Notes: generated by a model not told the origin, from the sequence alone. A stretch of DNA of 51,667 nt from JAJPHF01 sp035293805 (GCA_035293805.1 DATGMD010000074.1:1-51667), one strand, 5' to 3'; positions 14,890-24,085 are shown, counted from the stretch's first letter. Translations and numbers: made by a program.

Positions 14890-16023
14890 CTAGCTGGCCC
14901 CGAGGGCGGGCAGCCCGTCGCCCGTGATCGCTTCGATCTTCGCCTCGGCCTTCTGCACGATCGCTGCGGGCAGCGGCGCGTAGCCGAGGTCGGCGCAGTA
15001 CTGCTGTCCCTCGTGGATCTCCCACCAGAGCAGCTTGGCCAGCGCCGCGGCCTTCGCTCGGTCGGTCATGTTCTGATAGACGAGCTGGTAGGTGAAGCCC
15101 GCGATCGGGTAGGCGTCGTCCCCCGCCGCGTCCACGATCGACACGCGCAGGTCGTCGGGAATCGTCTCGGCCACCCCGGCCGCCGCAGCCGTGGTCGAGG
15201 CGACGGACGGCTCGACGAACTGGCCGGCGCGGTTCTTGAGCTGCGCCACGCCCAGCTTGTTCTGGAGAGCGTAGATCAGTTCGACGTACCCGAGCGAGTA
15301 GTCGTTCTGCTTGACCTCGCCGGCCACCCCCTCGTTGCCCTTGCCCCCCAGTCCAACCGGCCAGTTTACGGACGTGCTGGTGCCCACCCGCTGCCGCCAC
15401 GCCGGGCTCACCGCGCTCAGGTAGTCCGTGAAGATCGCGGTCGTGCCCGATCCGTCCGACCGGTGCACCACTGCAATGCTCTTGTCCACCGGCGCGAGCG
15501 CCGCGTTGTCGGCGACCAACCGCGGGTCGTTCCACCGCGTGATCTCGCCCAGGTAGATGCCGGCCAGCGTGTCGGCCGTCAGCTTGAGCGAGCCGTTGTA
15601 GCCGGGCAGGTTGTACGTCACGACGACCGAACCGAGGGTCATCGGGATGTGCAGCAGCGCGCCGCCCTTCGCGTCCTTGAGCTGCTCGTCGGTGAGCGGC
15701 GCGTCGCTCGCGCCGAAATCGACGGTCTCGTCCGAGATGCTCTTGATCCCGCCGCCCGAGCCAATCGCCTGGTAGTTCACCTGGACGCCGGCCGCCTTGT
15801 CGTACTCGTCGAACCACTTGGAGTAGAGCACCGCGGGGAAGGTGGCGCCCGCGCCGGTGAGCGCCCGCGCCTCGCCCGCGGTCGGCTGCGCGCCCTGGCT
15901 GCTCTGGCTCGTCGAGGCGCCGCCAGTGGGCGTTCTGGCCGGGCCGCACGCCGCTGCCGCCAGCAATCCCAGGGCCAGGAGTGTCGCGCCGAGCGCCGGC
16001 GCCCTGCCGCATCGCTTGGTCAT
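14890..16023 (-). CDS. pstS: Phosphate-binding lipoprotein PstS
   Basis: A 377-residue high-affinity phosphate receptor. Lipobox LLAAAACG gives a membrane-tethered lipoprotein after a short signal. Phosphate ligands lie in GAGATFPAVLYSKWF, IGSGGGIKSISDETVDFGAS and HRSDGSGTTAIFTDYLS. The ATG at 16023 follows GGGAG; an ATG 21 bases upstream is less likely. It is the first gene of the pstSCAB-phoU operon, and the 103-base gap to phoR carries a Pho-box-like operator. Confidence 0.95.
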   Translation of the reverse strand: MTKRCGRAPALGATLLALGLLAAAACGPARTPTGGASTSQSSQGAQPTAGEARALTGAGATFPAVLYSKWFDEYDKAAGVQVNYQAIGSGGGIKSISDETVDFGASDAPLTDEQLKDAKGGALLHIPMTLGSVVVTYNLPGYNGSLKLTADTLAGIYLGEITRWNDPRLVADNAALAPVDKSIAVVHRSDGSGTTAIFTDYLSAVSPAWRQRVGTSTSVNWPVGLGGKGNEGVAGEVKQNDYSLGYVELIYALQNKLGVAQLKNRAGQFVEPSVASTTAAAAGVAETIPDDLRVSIVDAAGDDAYPIAGFTYQLVYQNMTDRAKAAALAKLLWWEIHEGQQYCADLGYAPLPAAIVQKAEAKIEAITGDGLPALGAS

Positions 16024-16068
16024 TCGCAATCTCCCTTCTCTCATCGTTCACCGGAAGTCTAGAGAGCG

Positions 16069-16113
16069 GATATGAGGAGACTGCGAGCGAGTTGTAAGTG
16101 GTCTGTAAATGCC
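16069..16113 (-). promoter_or_regulatory. Pho-box-like operator and promoter for pstSCAB-phoU
   Basis: On the minus strand TTTACA-GACCA-CTTACA, that is, two 11-bp direct repeats covering 16092-16113. This spacing fits PhoB/PhoP-type operators (hexamers 5 bases apart). The proximal CTTACA (16098-16093) could serve as -35, 18 bases before CATATC (16074-16069) as -10. The location directly before pstS supports PhoB control. The motif is read by eye; binding is inferred. Confidence 0.6.
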
Positions 16114-16126
16114 CCGGCCGGCCCCG

Positions 16127-18115
16127 CTATCTTTGCTCGGTGCCGGCGCCTGAGCCGGTTGTGGTGGCGTCCGCAAGCGCTGCGGGGCACGCGGGCAGGC
16201 TGATGTGGATGGTGGTGCCGCGCCCGGGGCCGTCGCTCTCCGCCCAGATCGCGCCGCCGTGTAGCTGGACGGTGTGCTTGGCGATGGCGAGCCCGAGCCC
16301 GGTCCCGCCCGCTGGCGCAGCGCCCGCCTGGCCGCGCGCCGGCGCGCGCCGGCCGGCCTTGAAGAATCGCTCGAAGATGCGGGGCAACTCGTCGGGCGCC
16401 AGCCCCACCCCGCTGTCCGCGACCGACAGCCGCACGCCGGCGCCCTCGCGCGCGGCGCGCACGACGATCTCGCCCCCGGGCGGCGTGAACTTCACCGCGT
16501 TGTGCAGTACGCCGGCGAGCACCTGGCCCATGCGCTCGGCGTCCACGTCCACCGGCGGCAACTCCGCGGCCGCCTCGGCCCGCAGCGCGACGCCCGCGCG
16601 CTCGGCGAGCGGCGCGAGCCGCCGCGCGGCCTGCTCCACCAGCCGCGCCGGGTCCGCCGGCTCGCGGACGAGCCGCGCGCGGCCCGATTCGAGCCGCGAC
16701 AGCTCCAGTAGCTCCTCCACCAGCTGGTGCAGGCCGTCGACCTCGTTCTCGATGCGGTCCACGAAGTCGCGCGCTGCCTCGGCGTCCTCGATGGCGCCGT
16801 CTTGCAGCGTCTCTACCATCGCCTGGATGGCGGCGATCGGGGTCCGTAGCTCGTGGGAGACGTTGGCGACGAAGTCGCGCCGCACGGTCTCCAGCCGCCG
16901 TAGCTCCGTCAGGTCTTGTAAGACGAGCAGCGTCTGCCGCTCGTCCGGCGGGCCGAAGCGCGTGACGGCCGCGCGCACGAAGCGGGGCGGCTGCTGCCAC
17001 TCCAGGAACGCGGTGGTCACCCGCGGCAGCCCCTCCATCCCCCGCGCGCGCTCCACCAGCGCCACTAGCTCGTGATCGCGCAGCGCTTCCGCCGCCGTCC
17101 GGCCCGGCGCTTGCTGCGACGGTACGCCGACGATCTGCGCGGCTGGCGGGTTCAGCCGCTCGATGCGCCCCCGGCCGTCGATCAGCACTACCCCGTCGGC
17201 CAGGTTGCTGAGCACCGCATCCAGCCGGTCGCGCTCCGCCCCCACCCGCTCCAGACTGTGCTGCACCGCCCGCGTCAAGCGGTCCAGCGTGCCGGCCAGC
17301 TGCGATACCTCGCGCGCCGACCCCCTGTCGGATGTGTACCGCCAGCGGTCCGACGCCGGGGCATCCAGTGGGCCCGCGCCCGCTTCGCGGTGCAGCGCCG
17401 CGGCGGTGGCTGCCCGGGTCGGGTCGTCGGCCACCGCTGCGGCCAGGCGGCTGAGCCGGGCCAGCGGCAAGGAGATCGTGCGCGCGGCCAGGAGGCCGAC
17501 CAGCACGGCCAGGAGCCCGGCGCCGCCCGCGGCCAGTAGGATGGCGCGGGTGAGCGTGTCCACCAGCCGGTTCACGTCGGCCAGCGGCAGCGCGGCGCGG
17601 GCCACGCCGATAACCGTGTCGCCGACGCGAATCGGCACGGCGACGTACAGCATCGGGTAGCCGACCGTCTCGCTCAGGTGCTCGTCTACCCCGTGTCCCT
17701 GCGCCAGCGCCTGCTGGAACTCGCGTCGGCTGGCGTGGTTGCCGACCTCGGCCAGCTCCTGGTGCGACTCGCCCACCACGGTGCCGTCGAGGGCGATTAG
17801 CGTGATGCGCGTCTCGGCCTGCGCGCCCAGCCGCTTCGCCAGCCGGTCCCAGGCGGGGTCTGGGGCGAGCAGCGGCGGCGCGCTGGGCGGCCGCGCGGCT
17901 TGCAGCGTGGCTACGTAGTCGGCCACGATCTGCGCCTCATCCCCGAGGCGCCCTTCGAGGGTCGCGACCTGCTGTGCCCGGGCGATTCGGGGCACGACGG
18001 CCGCCAGCGGCAGCATGGCGACGAGGATCACGCCCACCAGCGCGACGGTCAGCTGCACGCGCAGCGGCTGACGGCCGCGCCCGGCCTCGCTGTCGCTGGC
18101 CCGCGGCGGCCGCAC
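16127..18115 (-). CDS. phoR: Phosphate-sensing histidine kinase PhoR
   Basis: A 662-residue membrane sensor kinase. TM1 is about residues 18-41; an extracytoplasmic sensor of roughly 145 residues follows (contains GESHQELAEVGNHASRREF); TM2 is about 188-211, then HAMP. A PAS domain spans about 298-404. HisKA has the phospho-accepting His421 in VSHELRTP. The ATP-binding domain has the N box in LHNAVKFTPPGG, then VADSGVGL and GGTGLGLAIAKH. The GTG at 18115 with GGAGGG 6 bases upstream is the best start, 2 bases after phoB. The periplasmic domain is larger than in E. coli PhoR, as in Gram-positive-type PhoR. Confidence 0.9.
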   Translation of the reverse strand: MRPPRASDSEAGRGRQPLRVQLTVALVGVILVAMLPLAAVVPRIARAQQVATLEGRLGDEAQIVADYVATLQAARPPSAPPLLAPDPAWDRLAKRLGAQAETRITLIALDGTVVGESHQELAEVGNHASRREFQQALAQGHGVDEHLSETVGYPMLYVAVPIRVGDTVIGVARAALPLADVNRLVDTLTRAILLAAGGAGLLAVLVGLLAARTISLPLARLSRLAAAVADDPTRAATAAALHREAGAGPLDAPASDRWRYTSDRGSAREVSQLAGTLDRLTRAVQHSLERVGAERDRLDAVLSNLADGVVLIDGRGRIERLNPPAAQIVGVPSQQAPGRTAAEALRDHELVALVERARGMEGLPRVTTAFLEWQQPPRFVRAAVTRFGPPDERQTLLVLQDLTELRRLETVRRDFVANVSHELRTPIAAIQAMVETLQDGAIEDAEAARDFVDRIENEVDGLHQLVEELLELSRLESGRARLVREPADPARLVEQAARRLAPLAERAGVALRAEAAAELPPVDVDAERMGQVLAGVLHNAVKFTPPGGEIVVRAAREGAGVRLSVADSGVGLAPDELPRIFERFFKAGRRAPARGQAGAAPAGGTGLGLAIAKHTVQLHGGAIWAESDGPGRGTTIHISLPACPAALADATTTGSGAGTEQR

Positions 18116-18117
18116 GG

Positions 18118-18825
18118 TTAGCCCTCCGCGCTCGGCTCGCGGAAGCGGTAGCCCACCCCCCATACGGTCTCGATCCACCGCGAGTCCTCGGCCCGGTCGC
18201 CCAGCTTCGTACGCAGGCTCCGCACGTGGACGTCGACTGTGCGGGTGTCGCCCGCGTAGTCGTAGCCCCAGACGTTCGTGAGCAGTTGGGCGCGCGAGAA
18301 CACCTGCCCGGGGTGGCGGGCGAGGAACGCCAGCAAGTCGAACTCGCGGGGCTTGAGGGTCACGGCTGTCCCGTCCACCTCGACCCGGCGACGGCCTGGC
18401 TGCACGGTCAGCCCGTTCGCGCCCACCTGCTCGGGCGTCGTGGGCTGTCGCAGCGCCCGATCCAGCTCGGCCCGGCGGAGTATCGCCCGAACGCGCGCCA
18501 CCAGCTCGCGCATCGAAAACGGCTTGGCCAGGTAGTCGTCTGCGCCGACTTCCAGGCCGACCACGCGGTCGATCTCCGTGTCCCGGGCCGTGAGCATCAG
18601 GATCGGCACAGCGCTCTGCTGCCGCAGCCGGCGGCTTACCTCCAGCCCGTCGATGCCCGGCAGCATCAGGTCCAGCACCACGAGGTCGGGGGGCTGGCTC
18701 GCTGCGGCCGCCAGCGCTGCCTCTCCGTCGGCGGCCTGCACCACCTCGTACCCCTCGCGGCGCAGGTTGTAGCCCACCGTGTGCCGCAGGTTCGGCTCGT
18801 CGTCCACGATCAGTATGCGGGCCAT
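18118..18825 (-). CDS. phoB: Response regulator PhoB (OmpR family)
   Basis: A 235-residue regulator. The receiver has Asp8/Asp9, phosphoacceptor Asp52 (VVLDLMLPG), Thr79 and Lys101 (YLAKPF). The winged-helix DNA-binding domain runs from about 135, with LKPREFDLLAFLARHPGQVFSRAQLL and the recognition helix near DTRTVDVHVRSLRTKL. It is predicted to bind the direct repeats before pstS. It starts 1 base after the PiT gene and leads into phoR, so sensing and low-affinity uptake are cotranscribed. Confidence 0.95.
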   Translation of the reverse strand: MARILIVDDEPNLRHTVGYNLRREGYEVVQAADGEAALAAAASQPPDLVVLDLMLPGIDGLEVSRRLRQQSAVPILMLTARDTEIDRVVGLEVGADDYLAKPFSMRELVARVRAILRRAELDRALRQPTTPEQVGANGLTVQPGRRRVEVDGTAVTLKPREFDLLAFLARHPGQVFSRAQLLTNVWGYDYAGDTRTVDVHVRSLRTKLGDRAEDSRWIETVWGVGYRFREPSAEG

Positions 18826-18826
18826 G

Positions 18827-19843
18827 TTAGCGCAGCGCCGGTCCGCCGATGAGAAGTACGATCGAGTGCAGCGCCCAGCCGAGCAGGATGCAGGCCGGAA
18901 TCGTCAGCACCCACGCGGTGACGATGTTGCCGGCTACACCCCAGCGCACGGCCGACAGGCGTCGGGTGGCGCCGACGCCGAGGATCGCCGCGCTGATGGC
19001 GTGCGTCGTCGAGATCGGGATGCCCAGCCGGCTCGCCACCTCGATCACCGTGGCCGCCGCGGTCTCCGCGGCAAAGCCGTGGATCGGCCGCAGCTCTACC
19101 ACTTTCAGGCCCATCGTGCGGATGATGCGCCAGCCCCCGATCATGGTGCCCAGAGCCATCGATATCGCCGCGGCCACGATCACCCAGAACGGCACCTCCC
19201 ATTGGGCGCCGGTCCAGCCATAGTAGCTGGCGAGCGCCATCGTGATGACGCCCATCGTCTTCTGCGCGTCGTTCGAGCCGTGCGAGTAGGCCATGTATGC
19301 CGCGGAGAGCAGTTGCGCCTTCCCGAAGAACCGCGTGACGGCCGCCGGCGCCTGGTGGGCGAAGATGTTGAGCAGCAGCAGCATCACCAGGAACGCGCCG
19401 GCGAAACCAAGCACCGGGGAGAACACCAGCCCCTCGAGCACCTTGCTCACGCCGCCCACGTCGATGATCCCCCAGCCGCCGACCGCGATGCCCGCGCCCA
19501 CGATGCTGAACACGAGTGCGTGGCTCGAGCTGGACGGGATGCCATACCACCAGGTGATCAGGTCCCAGATGATCGCGCCGATCAGCGCCGTCAGTACGAG
19601 GTGTTGCGTGGCCTGTTCGGGGGGGATGATGCCTTTGCCCACGGTGCTCGCCACGGCCGTGCCGGTGAGCGCGCCGACGAAGTTCAGCACGCCGGCCATG
19701 AGGACTGCCTGCGCCGGGGACAACACGCGCGTGGCGACCGACGTGGCGATGGCGTTCGCCGTGTCGTGAAAGCCGTTGATGAAGTCGAACACCAATCCGA
19801 CCACCACGATCACGACGAGCAGGACGAACGCGGTATCGCCCAT
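18827..19843 (-). CDS. pit: PiT-family inorganic phosphate transporter
   Basis: A 338-residue polytopic transporter of the PiT/PHO4 family, about ten membrane helices. The two signature repeats are GFHDTANAIAT (about 24-34) and SHGSNDAQKTMG (about 187-198). A third conserved stretch is GIPSSSSHAL. PiT carriers move metal-phosphate complexes with protons or sodium at low affinity. It sits 3 bases downstream of the DUF47 gene, the usual PiT partner, and 1 base before phoB. Confidence 0.95.
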   Translation of the reverse strand: MGDTAFVLLVVIVVVGLVFDFINGFHDTANAIATSVATRVLSPAQAVLMAGVLNFVGALTGTAVASTVGKGIIPPEQATQHLVLTALIGAIIWDLITWWYGIPSSSSHALVFSIVGAGIAVGGWGIIDVGGVSKVLEGLVFSPVLGFAGAFLVMLLLLNIFAHQAPAAVTRFFGKAQLLSAAYMAYSHGSNDAQKTMGVITMALASYYGWTGAQWEVPFWVIVAAAISMALGTMIGGWRIIRTMGLKVVELRPIHGFAAETAAATVIEVASRLGIPISTTHAISAAILGVGATRRLSAVRWGVAGNIVTAWVLTIPACILLGWALHSIVLLIGGPALR

Positions 19844-19846
19844 CGC

Positions 19847-20491
19847 TCAGGCGTTCTTCAGCACGATGGCCTCGAGGACGTTGGCCACGTCCTCGGCGCG
19901 GTCAGTAGCCGTCTCTAGCAGCTCGTACACCTCGCGCCATTTCAGGCGGTCCACCAGCTGCCCCAGGTCGGCCAGGTCGTCGTAGAGTGTGCTCAGCGCC
20001 GCCTCCAGCAGACGGTCGCCCTCGTTCTCCAGCCGGTTGATCTCGACCAGATAGTCGTGGATGCCCGCCATTTCGCTCTTCTGACGCAGCAGCGGCATGG
20101 CGCGGTCGATCGCCTCGGCTTGCTGCAGGATGATCCGCGCCAGATCGCGCGCCAGCGGGGTGGAGGTCCGGATGTTGAACAGCACCGCGCGTGTCAGCGC
20201 GGCTTCCATGAAGTCGACGACGTCGTCGAGCGCGTGCGCTAGTCCGGCGATGTCCTCGCGGTCCAGGGGCGTCACGAAGGTGCGGTTGAGCGCCGCCATC
20301 ACCTGGTGCGTGACCTCGTCCGCCCAGTGCTCCACCTCCGTGAGGTGGGCGCGCTGAGTGTCCAGCGTGTCGGGGTTCTCCAGCGCCAGCAGGAGCGCCT
20401 TGCCGCCCTCGACGAGGTTGTGGGCGTTGCGCTCGAAAAGGTCGAAGAAGCGCTCCTCGCGGGGAAAGAGCCCAAGCCGGCCGAGGACCAT
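19847..20491 (-). CDS. DUF47 (PhoU-like) partner of PiT transporter
   Basis: A 214-residue helical protein of the DUF47/Pit accessory family, distantly PhoU-like. Conserved acidic motifs are EVEHWADEVTHQV, LDDVVDFMEAA, EINRLENEGDRLL and ETATDRAEDVANV near the C-terminus. Such proteins are nearly always cotranscribed with PiT transporters and modulate them. The ATG at 20491 is chosen because AGGAGG is well spaced before it; the GTG 6 bases earlier sits inside the ribosome site. It is the first gene of the DUF47-PiT-phoB-phoR unit. Confidence 0.9.
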   Translation of the reverse strand: MVLGRLGLFPREERFFDLFERNAHNLVEGGKALLLALENPDTLDTQRAHLTEVEHWADEVTHQVMAALNRTFVTPLDREDIAGLAHALDDVVDFMEAALTRAVLFNIRTSTPLARDLARIILQQAEAIDRAMPLLRQKSEMAGIHDYLVEINRLENEGDRLLEAALSTLYDDLADLGQLVDRLKWREVYELLETATDRAEDVANVLEAIVLKNA

Positions 20492-20580
20492 CGTCACCTC
20501 CTGGAGGTTGGGCCACTTGGACCGGCCACGGATCGACGCACAGCGGCCGCGGGAGCGCCCGTGGCCGACGCATCCCCTCT

Positions 20581-20589
20581 ATGTTACCA
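20581..20589 (-). promoter_or_regulatory. Extended -10 promoter candidate for the DUF47-PiT-phoBR unit
   Basis: TGGTAACAT on the minus strand (TG-N-TAnnnT type), about 90 bases before the DUF47 start. No Pho box was seen here, suggesting this unit is not PhoB-driven like pstS. Confidence 0.4.
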
Positions 20590-20643
20590 CCCGGCCCCGC
20601 GCCGCTCCCCGGCCCGACGCGGCTGTGGCGCCGCCAAACGCAA

Positions 20644-20673
20644 AGCGCGGGAGTCGCTGCCGACTCCCGCGCT
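20644..20673 (-). terminator. Terminator hairpin after the LolA-like gene
   Basis: A perfect 13-bp stem, AGCGCGGGAGTCG (20644-20656) with CGACTCCCGCGCT (20661-20673), loop CTGC. It lies about 80 bases beyond the stop at 20755. Confidence 0.7.
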
Positions 20674-20754
20674 GCACGCGCCAGATCATTGCGTCCCCGG
20701 CAAGCCGCGGGGCGCTGCGCGCCCAACGCCCCACCCTTCGCTAGTGGCTGTCTG

Positions 20755-22170
20755 CTAGTTGAGCTGCGAGAGCGCGCCGGCCAGCGCGGCGATCTGGACC
20801 GGATCGAGGAAGGGATTGCCCTGCCGCCCGTCGTCCGTCGCCACCGGCGGCGTATCGATCAGCGCCACCGAGTCACCCGTCGTAATCTGCACCGTTACGA
20901 ACGGGGGCAGGTTGCCGGACCCGCCGCCCTGCTGGTTGCCGGGCGGATTGGCGCCCGGGCCGCTGCGGGTGGGGCCGCCCGAGCCCCCACTGGGCGGCGT
21001 GATCTGGTAGAGGACGCCCTGCGCGCCGCCGGGCACCTGCACGGGCTGCTGCTGCACCCCGGGCGCCTGCGAGATCGGCGGGATCCCCGACTGGCGCTGC
21101 AGGTCCTCGAACTGCTGCCGCGGCATCTGGCGGATCAGCACGTAAGGCCGCGCCGTATCGTCCCGGCTGCCGTAGGCCAGCAAGACCATCTTCGGCATGT
21201 TCGGCAGATTCGTGACCTGGATGTCGTTCAGCACCAGCGACGGCTGACGCTGGCCCCGCGCGTCCGTGAAGCCGCGCGGCAGCTCCCGGCCCAGCCAGAA
21301 CACGGTGAAGCCGATCTGCCGCGCCCGGTCCAGCTCCTGGTCGGTGCTGGCGACCATGTTCTGCACTGCCTGGAGCGAGAGCGTGTCCGCCGGCACCGAG
21401 CTGCGATCGACCAGCGTGGGGTTGTCATACGTCGCGCTGCGGAAGCTGACCTCGTTGCCCCCGTCGGTCCCCCGCTGCGTCTCCTGAATCGGCATGCCCG
21501 TGGTCGGGTCGATCCACAGGTTGTATTCCTGGTTGATGCTGACGGTCCGCATATCCGGCTGCTGGCCGCCCTGTTGCCCACCCTGCTGGCCGCCCGGCTG
21601 CACCACGGGCACCTGCTGGGTGATCGTCATCGTGTAGGTCAGCTTCGTGGCGTTCCGGCCGCCCACCTGGTCGCTGCTCGTCGTCACGTCCTTGTCCGGG
21701 TCCACCTGGCCCGCCTGGTACGCGGCGATCAGGCTCGGCGCCAGCACGCTGAAGGCCGGGTTCTTGACCTGGCCCCGCGCGTCGTCGGGCACGTTGATGT
21801 TCGCTACCTTGTTGCTGATCGCGTCGAACACCGCCACGTCCCAGTTGTCGACGCCAGTCACGCCGATCAGCGCGTTGTCGCGGCGCAGCTCGAAGCGCCC
21901 CTTGCGCTGCTCCGGATCGATGTACACCGTCCCGGTGCTCGTAAGATCGTTGGCTCCCTGCGCCCGCTCCGTGATGTTGAGCTGGCTCCGGAAGACCTTC
22001 CCCGGCTGCGACATCGCGTTGCTGACCTGCTCCAGCGCCGCTCGCGCCTGGTCGTCAGCGCTGGGCGCGGCGGCCGCACGCGACCCCGGACCGAGGAGCG
22101 TGCTGCCCGCCAGCATTAGACTTAACGCCAGTACGGCTCGCCGCCGTACCGGTACTCGGGACCAACCCAT
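20755..22170 (-). CDS. Secreted protein, possible LolA/MucB-like fold
   Basis: A 471-residue exported protein. It has an Arg-rich N-terminus and hydrophobic signal (AVLALSLMLAGSTLL), with probable cleavage near SRAAAA. The first half (about 40-270) has the pattern of outer-membrane-lipoprotein-sorting-like proteins: ALEQVSNAMSQPGKVF, GTVYIDPEQRKGRFEL, VTGVDNWDVAVF, then EYNLWIDPTTGMPIQE. A GGQQGGQQGGQQ tract interrupts it near 209. The C-terminal half is Pro/Gly/Gln-rich with a second beta-rich segment (TVFWLGRELPRGF). The ATG at 22170 follows GGGAGGAAG. The specific role is unknown; a lipid or envelope stress function is only a guess from fold resemblance. Confidence 0.65.
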   Translation of the reverse strand: MGWSRVPVRRRAVLALSLMLAGSTLLGPGSRAAAAPSADDQARAALEQVSNAMSQPGKVFRSQLNITERAQGANDLTSTGTVYIDPEQRKGRFELRRDNALIGVTGVDNWDVAVFDAISNKVANINVPDDARGQVKNPAFSVLAPSLIAAYQAGQVDPDKDVTTSSDQVGGRNATKLTYTMTITQQVPVVQPGGQQGGQQGGQQPDMRTVSINQEYNLWIDPTTGMPIQETQRGTDGGNEVSFRSATYDNPTLVDRSSVPADTLSLQAVQNMVASTDQELDRARQIGFTVFWLGRELPRGFTDARGQRQPSLVLNDIQVTNLPNMPKMVLLAYGSRDDTARPYVLIRQMPRQQFEDLQRQSGIPPISQAPGVQQQPVQVPGGAQGVLYQITPPSGGSGGPTRSGPGANPPGNQQGGGSGNLPPFVTVQITTGDSVALIDTPPVATDDGRQGNPFLDPVQIAALAGALSQLN

Positions 22171-22537
22171 CCACTTCCTCCCGTATCTGCTCGGACGAGC
22201 GCAGGCGTCCGCCCGACTCGCTTCCCTCCTGGCCCGCGCCCGGGTCCGGGCGCCGGGGGTTATTTTACGCCGGCCAGGCGCCGCCGGGCGACATTTGTGA
22301 TGCGATTGCGAGTCTACCGCGCCCCGGCGCGGGCAGGCCCCCTTCCCTGAGAGGGAAGGGGGCTTGCCCACTGCGTCGGTCCCGGCGCACCCACCCTCCC
22401 CCCGTCCTCACCCAGGGAAGCCCAGTACCTGTGGCCGCGGGCGCCGCGCATCCTGCGTCGAGCTTGCTCGGCGCCGCACGGCGTCCTCCCCCCTTTCTTC
22501 GGACGGAAGGGGGGACGGGGGGTAGGTCACCCCAGCC
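22171..22537. repeat. Gap with two palindromic elements
   Basis: No gene seen. Palindrome 1 is AGGCCCCCTTCCCT-gaga-GGGAAGGGGGCTT (about 22335-22366). Palindrome 2 is CCTCCCCCCTTTCTTC-GGAC-GGAAGGGGGGAC with the end GGGGGGTAGGTC (22484-22528), the shared terminus of the element family. They lie between pruA and the LolA-like gene, both on the minus strand. Confidence 0.7.
22262..22267 (-). promoter_or_regulatory. Candidate -10 box for the LolA-like gene
   Basis: TAAAAT on the minus strand in an AT-rich patch (GGCGTAAAATAACC), unusual in this GC background, 92 bases before the start. No -35 match. Confidence 0.35.
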
Positions 22538-24085
22538 TCAGAACCGCTCGGCGATCACCTTCGGCTGCAGGAACTGCAACAGGTGCTCCGGCCCGCCCGC
22601 CTTCGCGTCCGTCCCGCTCATGTCGAAGCCGCCGAACGGCTGCGCGCCCACTAGCGCGCCCGTGCACTTGCGGTTGAAGTACAGGTTGCCCACGTGGAAC
22701 TCGCGGCGCGCGTACTCCAGGTGCGCCCGGTCGCGGCTGTAGACGGCCCCCGTCAGCCCGTACATCGTGTCGTTCGCGAGGCCGATCGCGCGCTCGTAGC
22801 TGGGCGCCCGCAGGAAGGCGACCACCGGCCCGAAGATCTCCTCCTGCGCGATCCGCGCGTCCGACCGCACGTCCGCGAAGACCGTCGGCTGCACGTAGTA
22901 GCCCGCCGGATCGCCCGGCTCGCCGCCGCAGACCAGGCGCCCCTCCCCGCGCCCCACGCCGATGTAGTCCAGCACCTTCTCGTACTGGCCGCGGTCCACC
23001 AGCGCCGCGACGTTCGTCTCGGGGTCCGCCGCCGGGCCGACCCGCAGCGCCCAGGTCCGTTCGGCTACCTGCTCCAGCAGCCGGTCGTGGACCTCCGCGA
23101 GCGCCACGACCCGCGAGCAGGCCGAGCACTTCTGGCCCTGGAACCCGTAGGCGCTCGCGACGATCCCCGCCGCGGCCGCCTCCAGGTCGGCCGTCGTGTC
23201 CACCACGATCGCGTTCTTGCCGCCCATCTCGGCCACGACGCGCTTCAGCCACCGCTGCCCCGAGCCCACGCGGGCCGCGCGCTCGTAGATGTGGACACCC
23301 ACCTCCCGCGAGCCGGTGAAGCTCACGAAGCGGGTGCGCGGGTGCTCGACCAGTAAGTCGCCGACCTCCGCGCCCGGGCCAGGCAGGTAGTTCACCACGC
23401 CCGGCGGCAGCCCCGCCTCCGTCAGCAGCGCGACGAGACGCGCCGCCACCAGCGGCGACAGGCTCGCCGGCTTCAGCACCACGGTGTTCCCCGCCACGAT
23501 CGCCGCGGCCGTCATCCCGGTCGTGATCGCCAGCGGGAAGTTCCACGGCGGGATGACCACCCCGGCGCCCAGCGGCTCGTAGACCTGCTCGTTCTCCTCG
23601 CCCGCGACGGGGGGAAGGGCCGGCGGCACGGCCAGCCGCACCATCTCGCGGCCGTAGTACTCCAGGAAGTCGATAGCCTCGGCCGTGTCGGCGTCCGCCT
23701 CCGCCCAGGTCTTGGCGACCTCATAGACCATCAGCGCGGAAAACTCGTGCTTCCGCCGCCGCAGCAGCGCCGCGGCCTGCCAGAGAATACGGGCGCGCGC
23801 CGCGGGCGCCGTCCGCGCCCAGTCCAGGTAGGCGTCCCAGGCGGCGCTTAGCGCGCGCTCGGCCAGCGCCCGCGTGCCGCGCGCCACGCGCCCCACGCGG
23901 CGATCGTGCTGACAGGGATCGAAGGAGTTGATCCACTCGCCGCTGTAAACCGGCTCGCCGCCGATGAGGAGCGGGTATTCGGCGTCGAAGTGGTCGGCCA
24001 CCCGTCGCAGCGCGGCCTGAAACGCCGCGCGCTCGGCCGGCTGGCTGAAATCCGTGAGCGGTTCATTCCGAAATGGCGTTAGCAT
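22538..24085 (-). CDS. pruA: L-glutamate gamma-semialdehyde (P5C) dehydrogenase
   Basis: A 515-residue aldehyde dehydrogenase of the PruA/RocA type, which oxidises glutamate semialdehyde from proline or ornithine to glutamate with NAD. The N-terminus (FRNEPLTDFSQPAERAAFQ) is typical of this family. Catalytic residues are Asn182 (WNFP), Lys205, Glu286 (EMGGKN) and nucleophile Cys320 in GQKCSACSR, a PruA hallmark. The ATG at 24085 has AGGAGG 7 bases upstream. Proline dehydrogenase (PutA/PRODH) is not in the window. It is the breakdown counterpart of ProB/ProA/ProC at 41710-45327 and may also take the product of ornithine transamination. Confidence 0.95.
   Translation of the reverse strand: MLTPFRNEPLTDFSQPAERAAFQAALRRVADHFDAEYPLLIGGEPVYSGEWINSFDPCQHDRRVGRVARGTRALAERALSAAWDAYLDWARTAPAARARILWQAAALLRRRKHEFSALMVYEVAKTWAEADADTAEAIDFLEYYGREMVRLAVPPALPPVAGEENEQVYEPLGAGVVIPPWNFPLAITTGMTAAAIVAGNTVVLKPASLSPLVAARLVALLTEAGLPPGVVNYLPGPGAEVGDLLVEHPRTRFVSFTGSREVGVHIYERAARVGSGQRWLKRVVAEMGGKNAIVVDTTADLEAAAAGIVASAYGFQGQKCSACSRVVALAEVHDRLLEQVAERTWALRVGPAADPETNVAALVDRGQYEKVLDYIGVGRGEGRLVCGGEPGDPAGYYVQPTVFADVRSDARIAQEEIFGPVVAFLRAPSYERAIGLANDTMYGLTGAVYSRDRAHLEYARREFHVGNLYFNRKCTGALVGAQPFGGFDMSGTDAKAGGPEHLLQFLQPKVIAERF

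Noticed and set aside
18116..18178. Upstream start for phoR within phoB
   Set aside because: It would overlap phoB by about 60 bases; the GTG at 18115 has a well-spaced GGAGGG and follows phoB by 2 bases.
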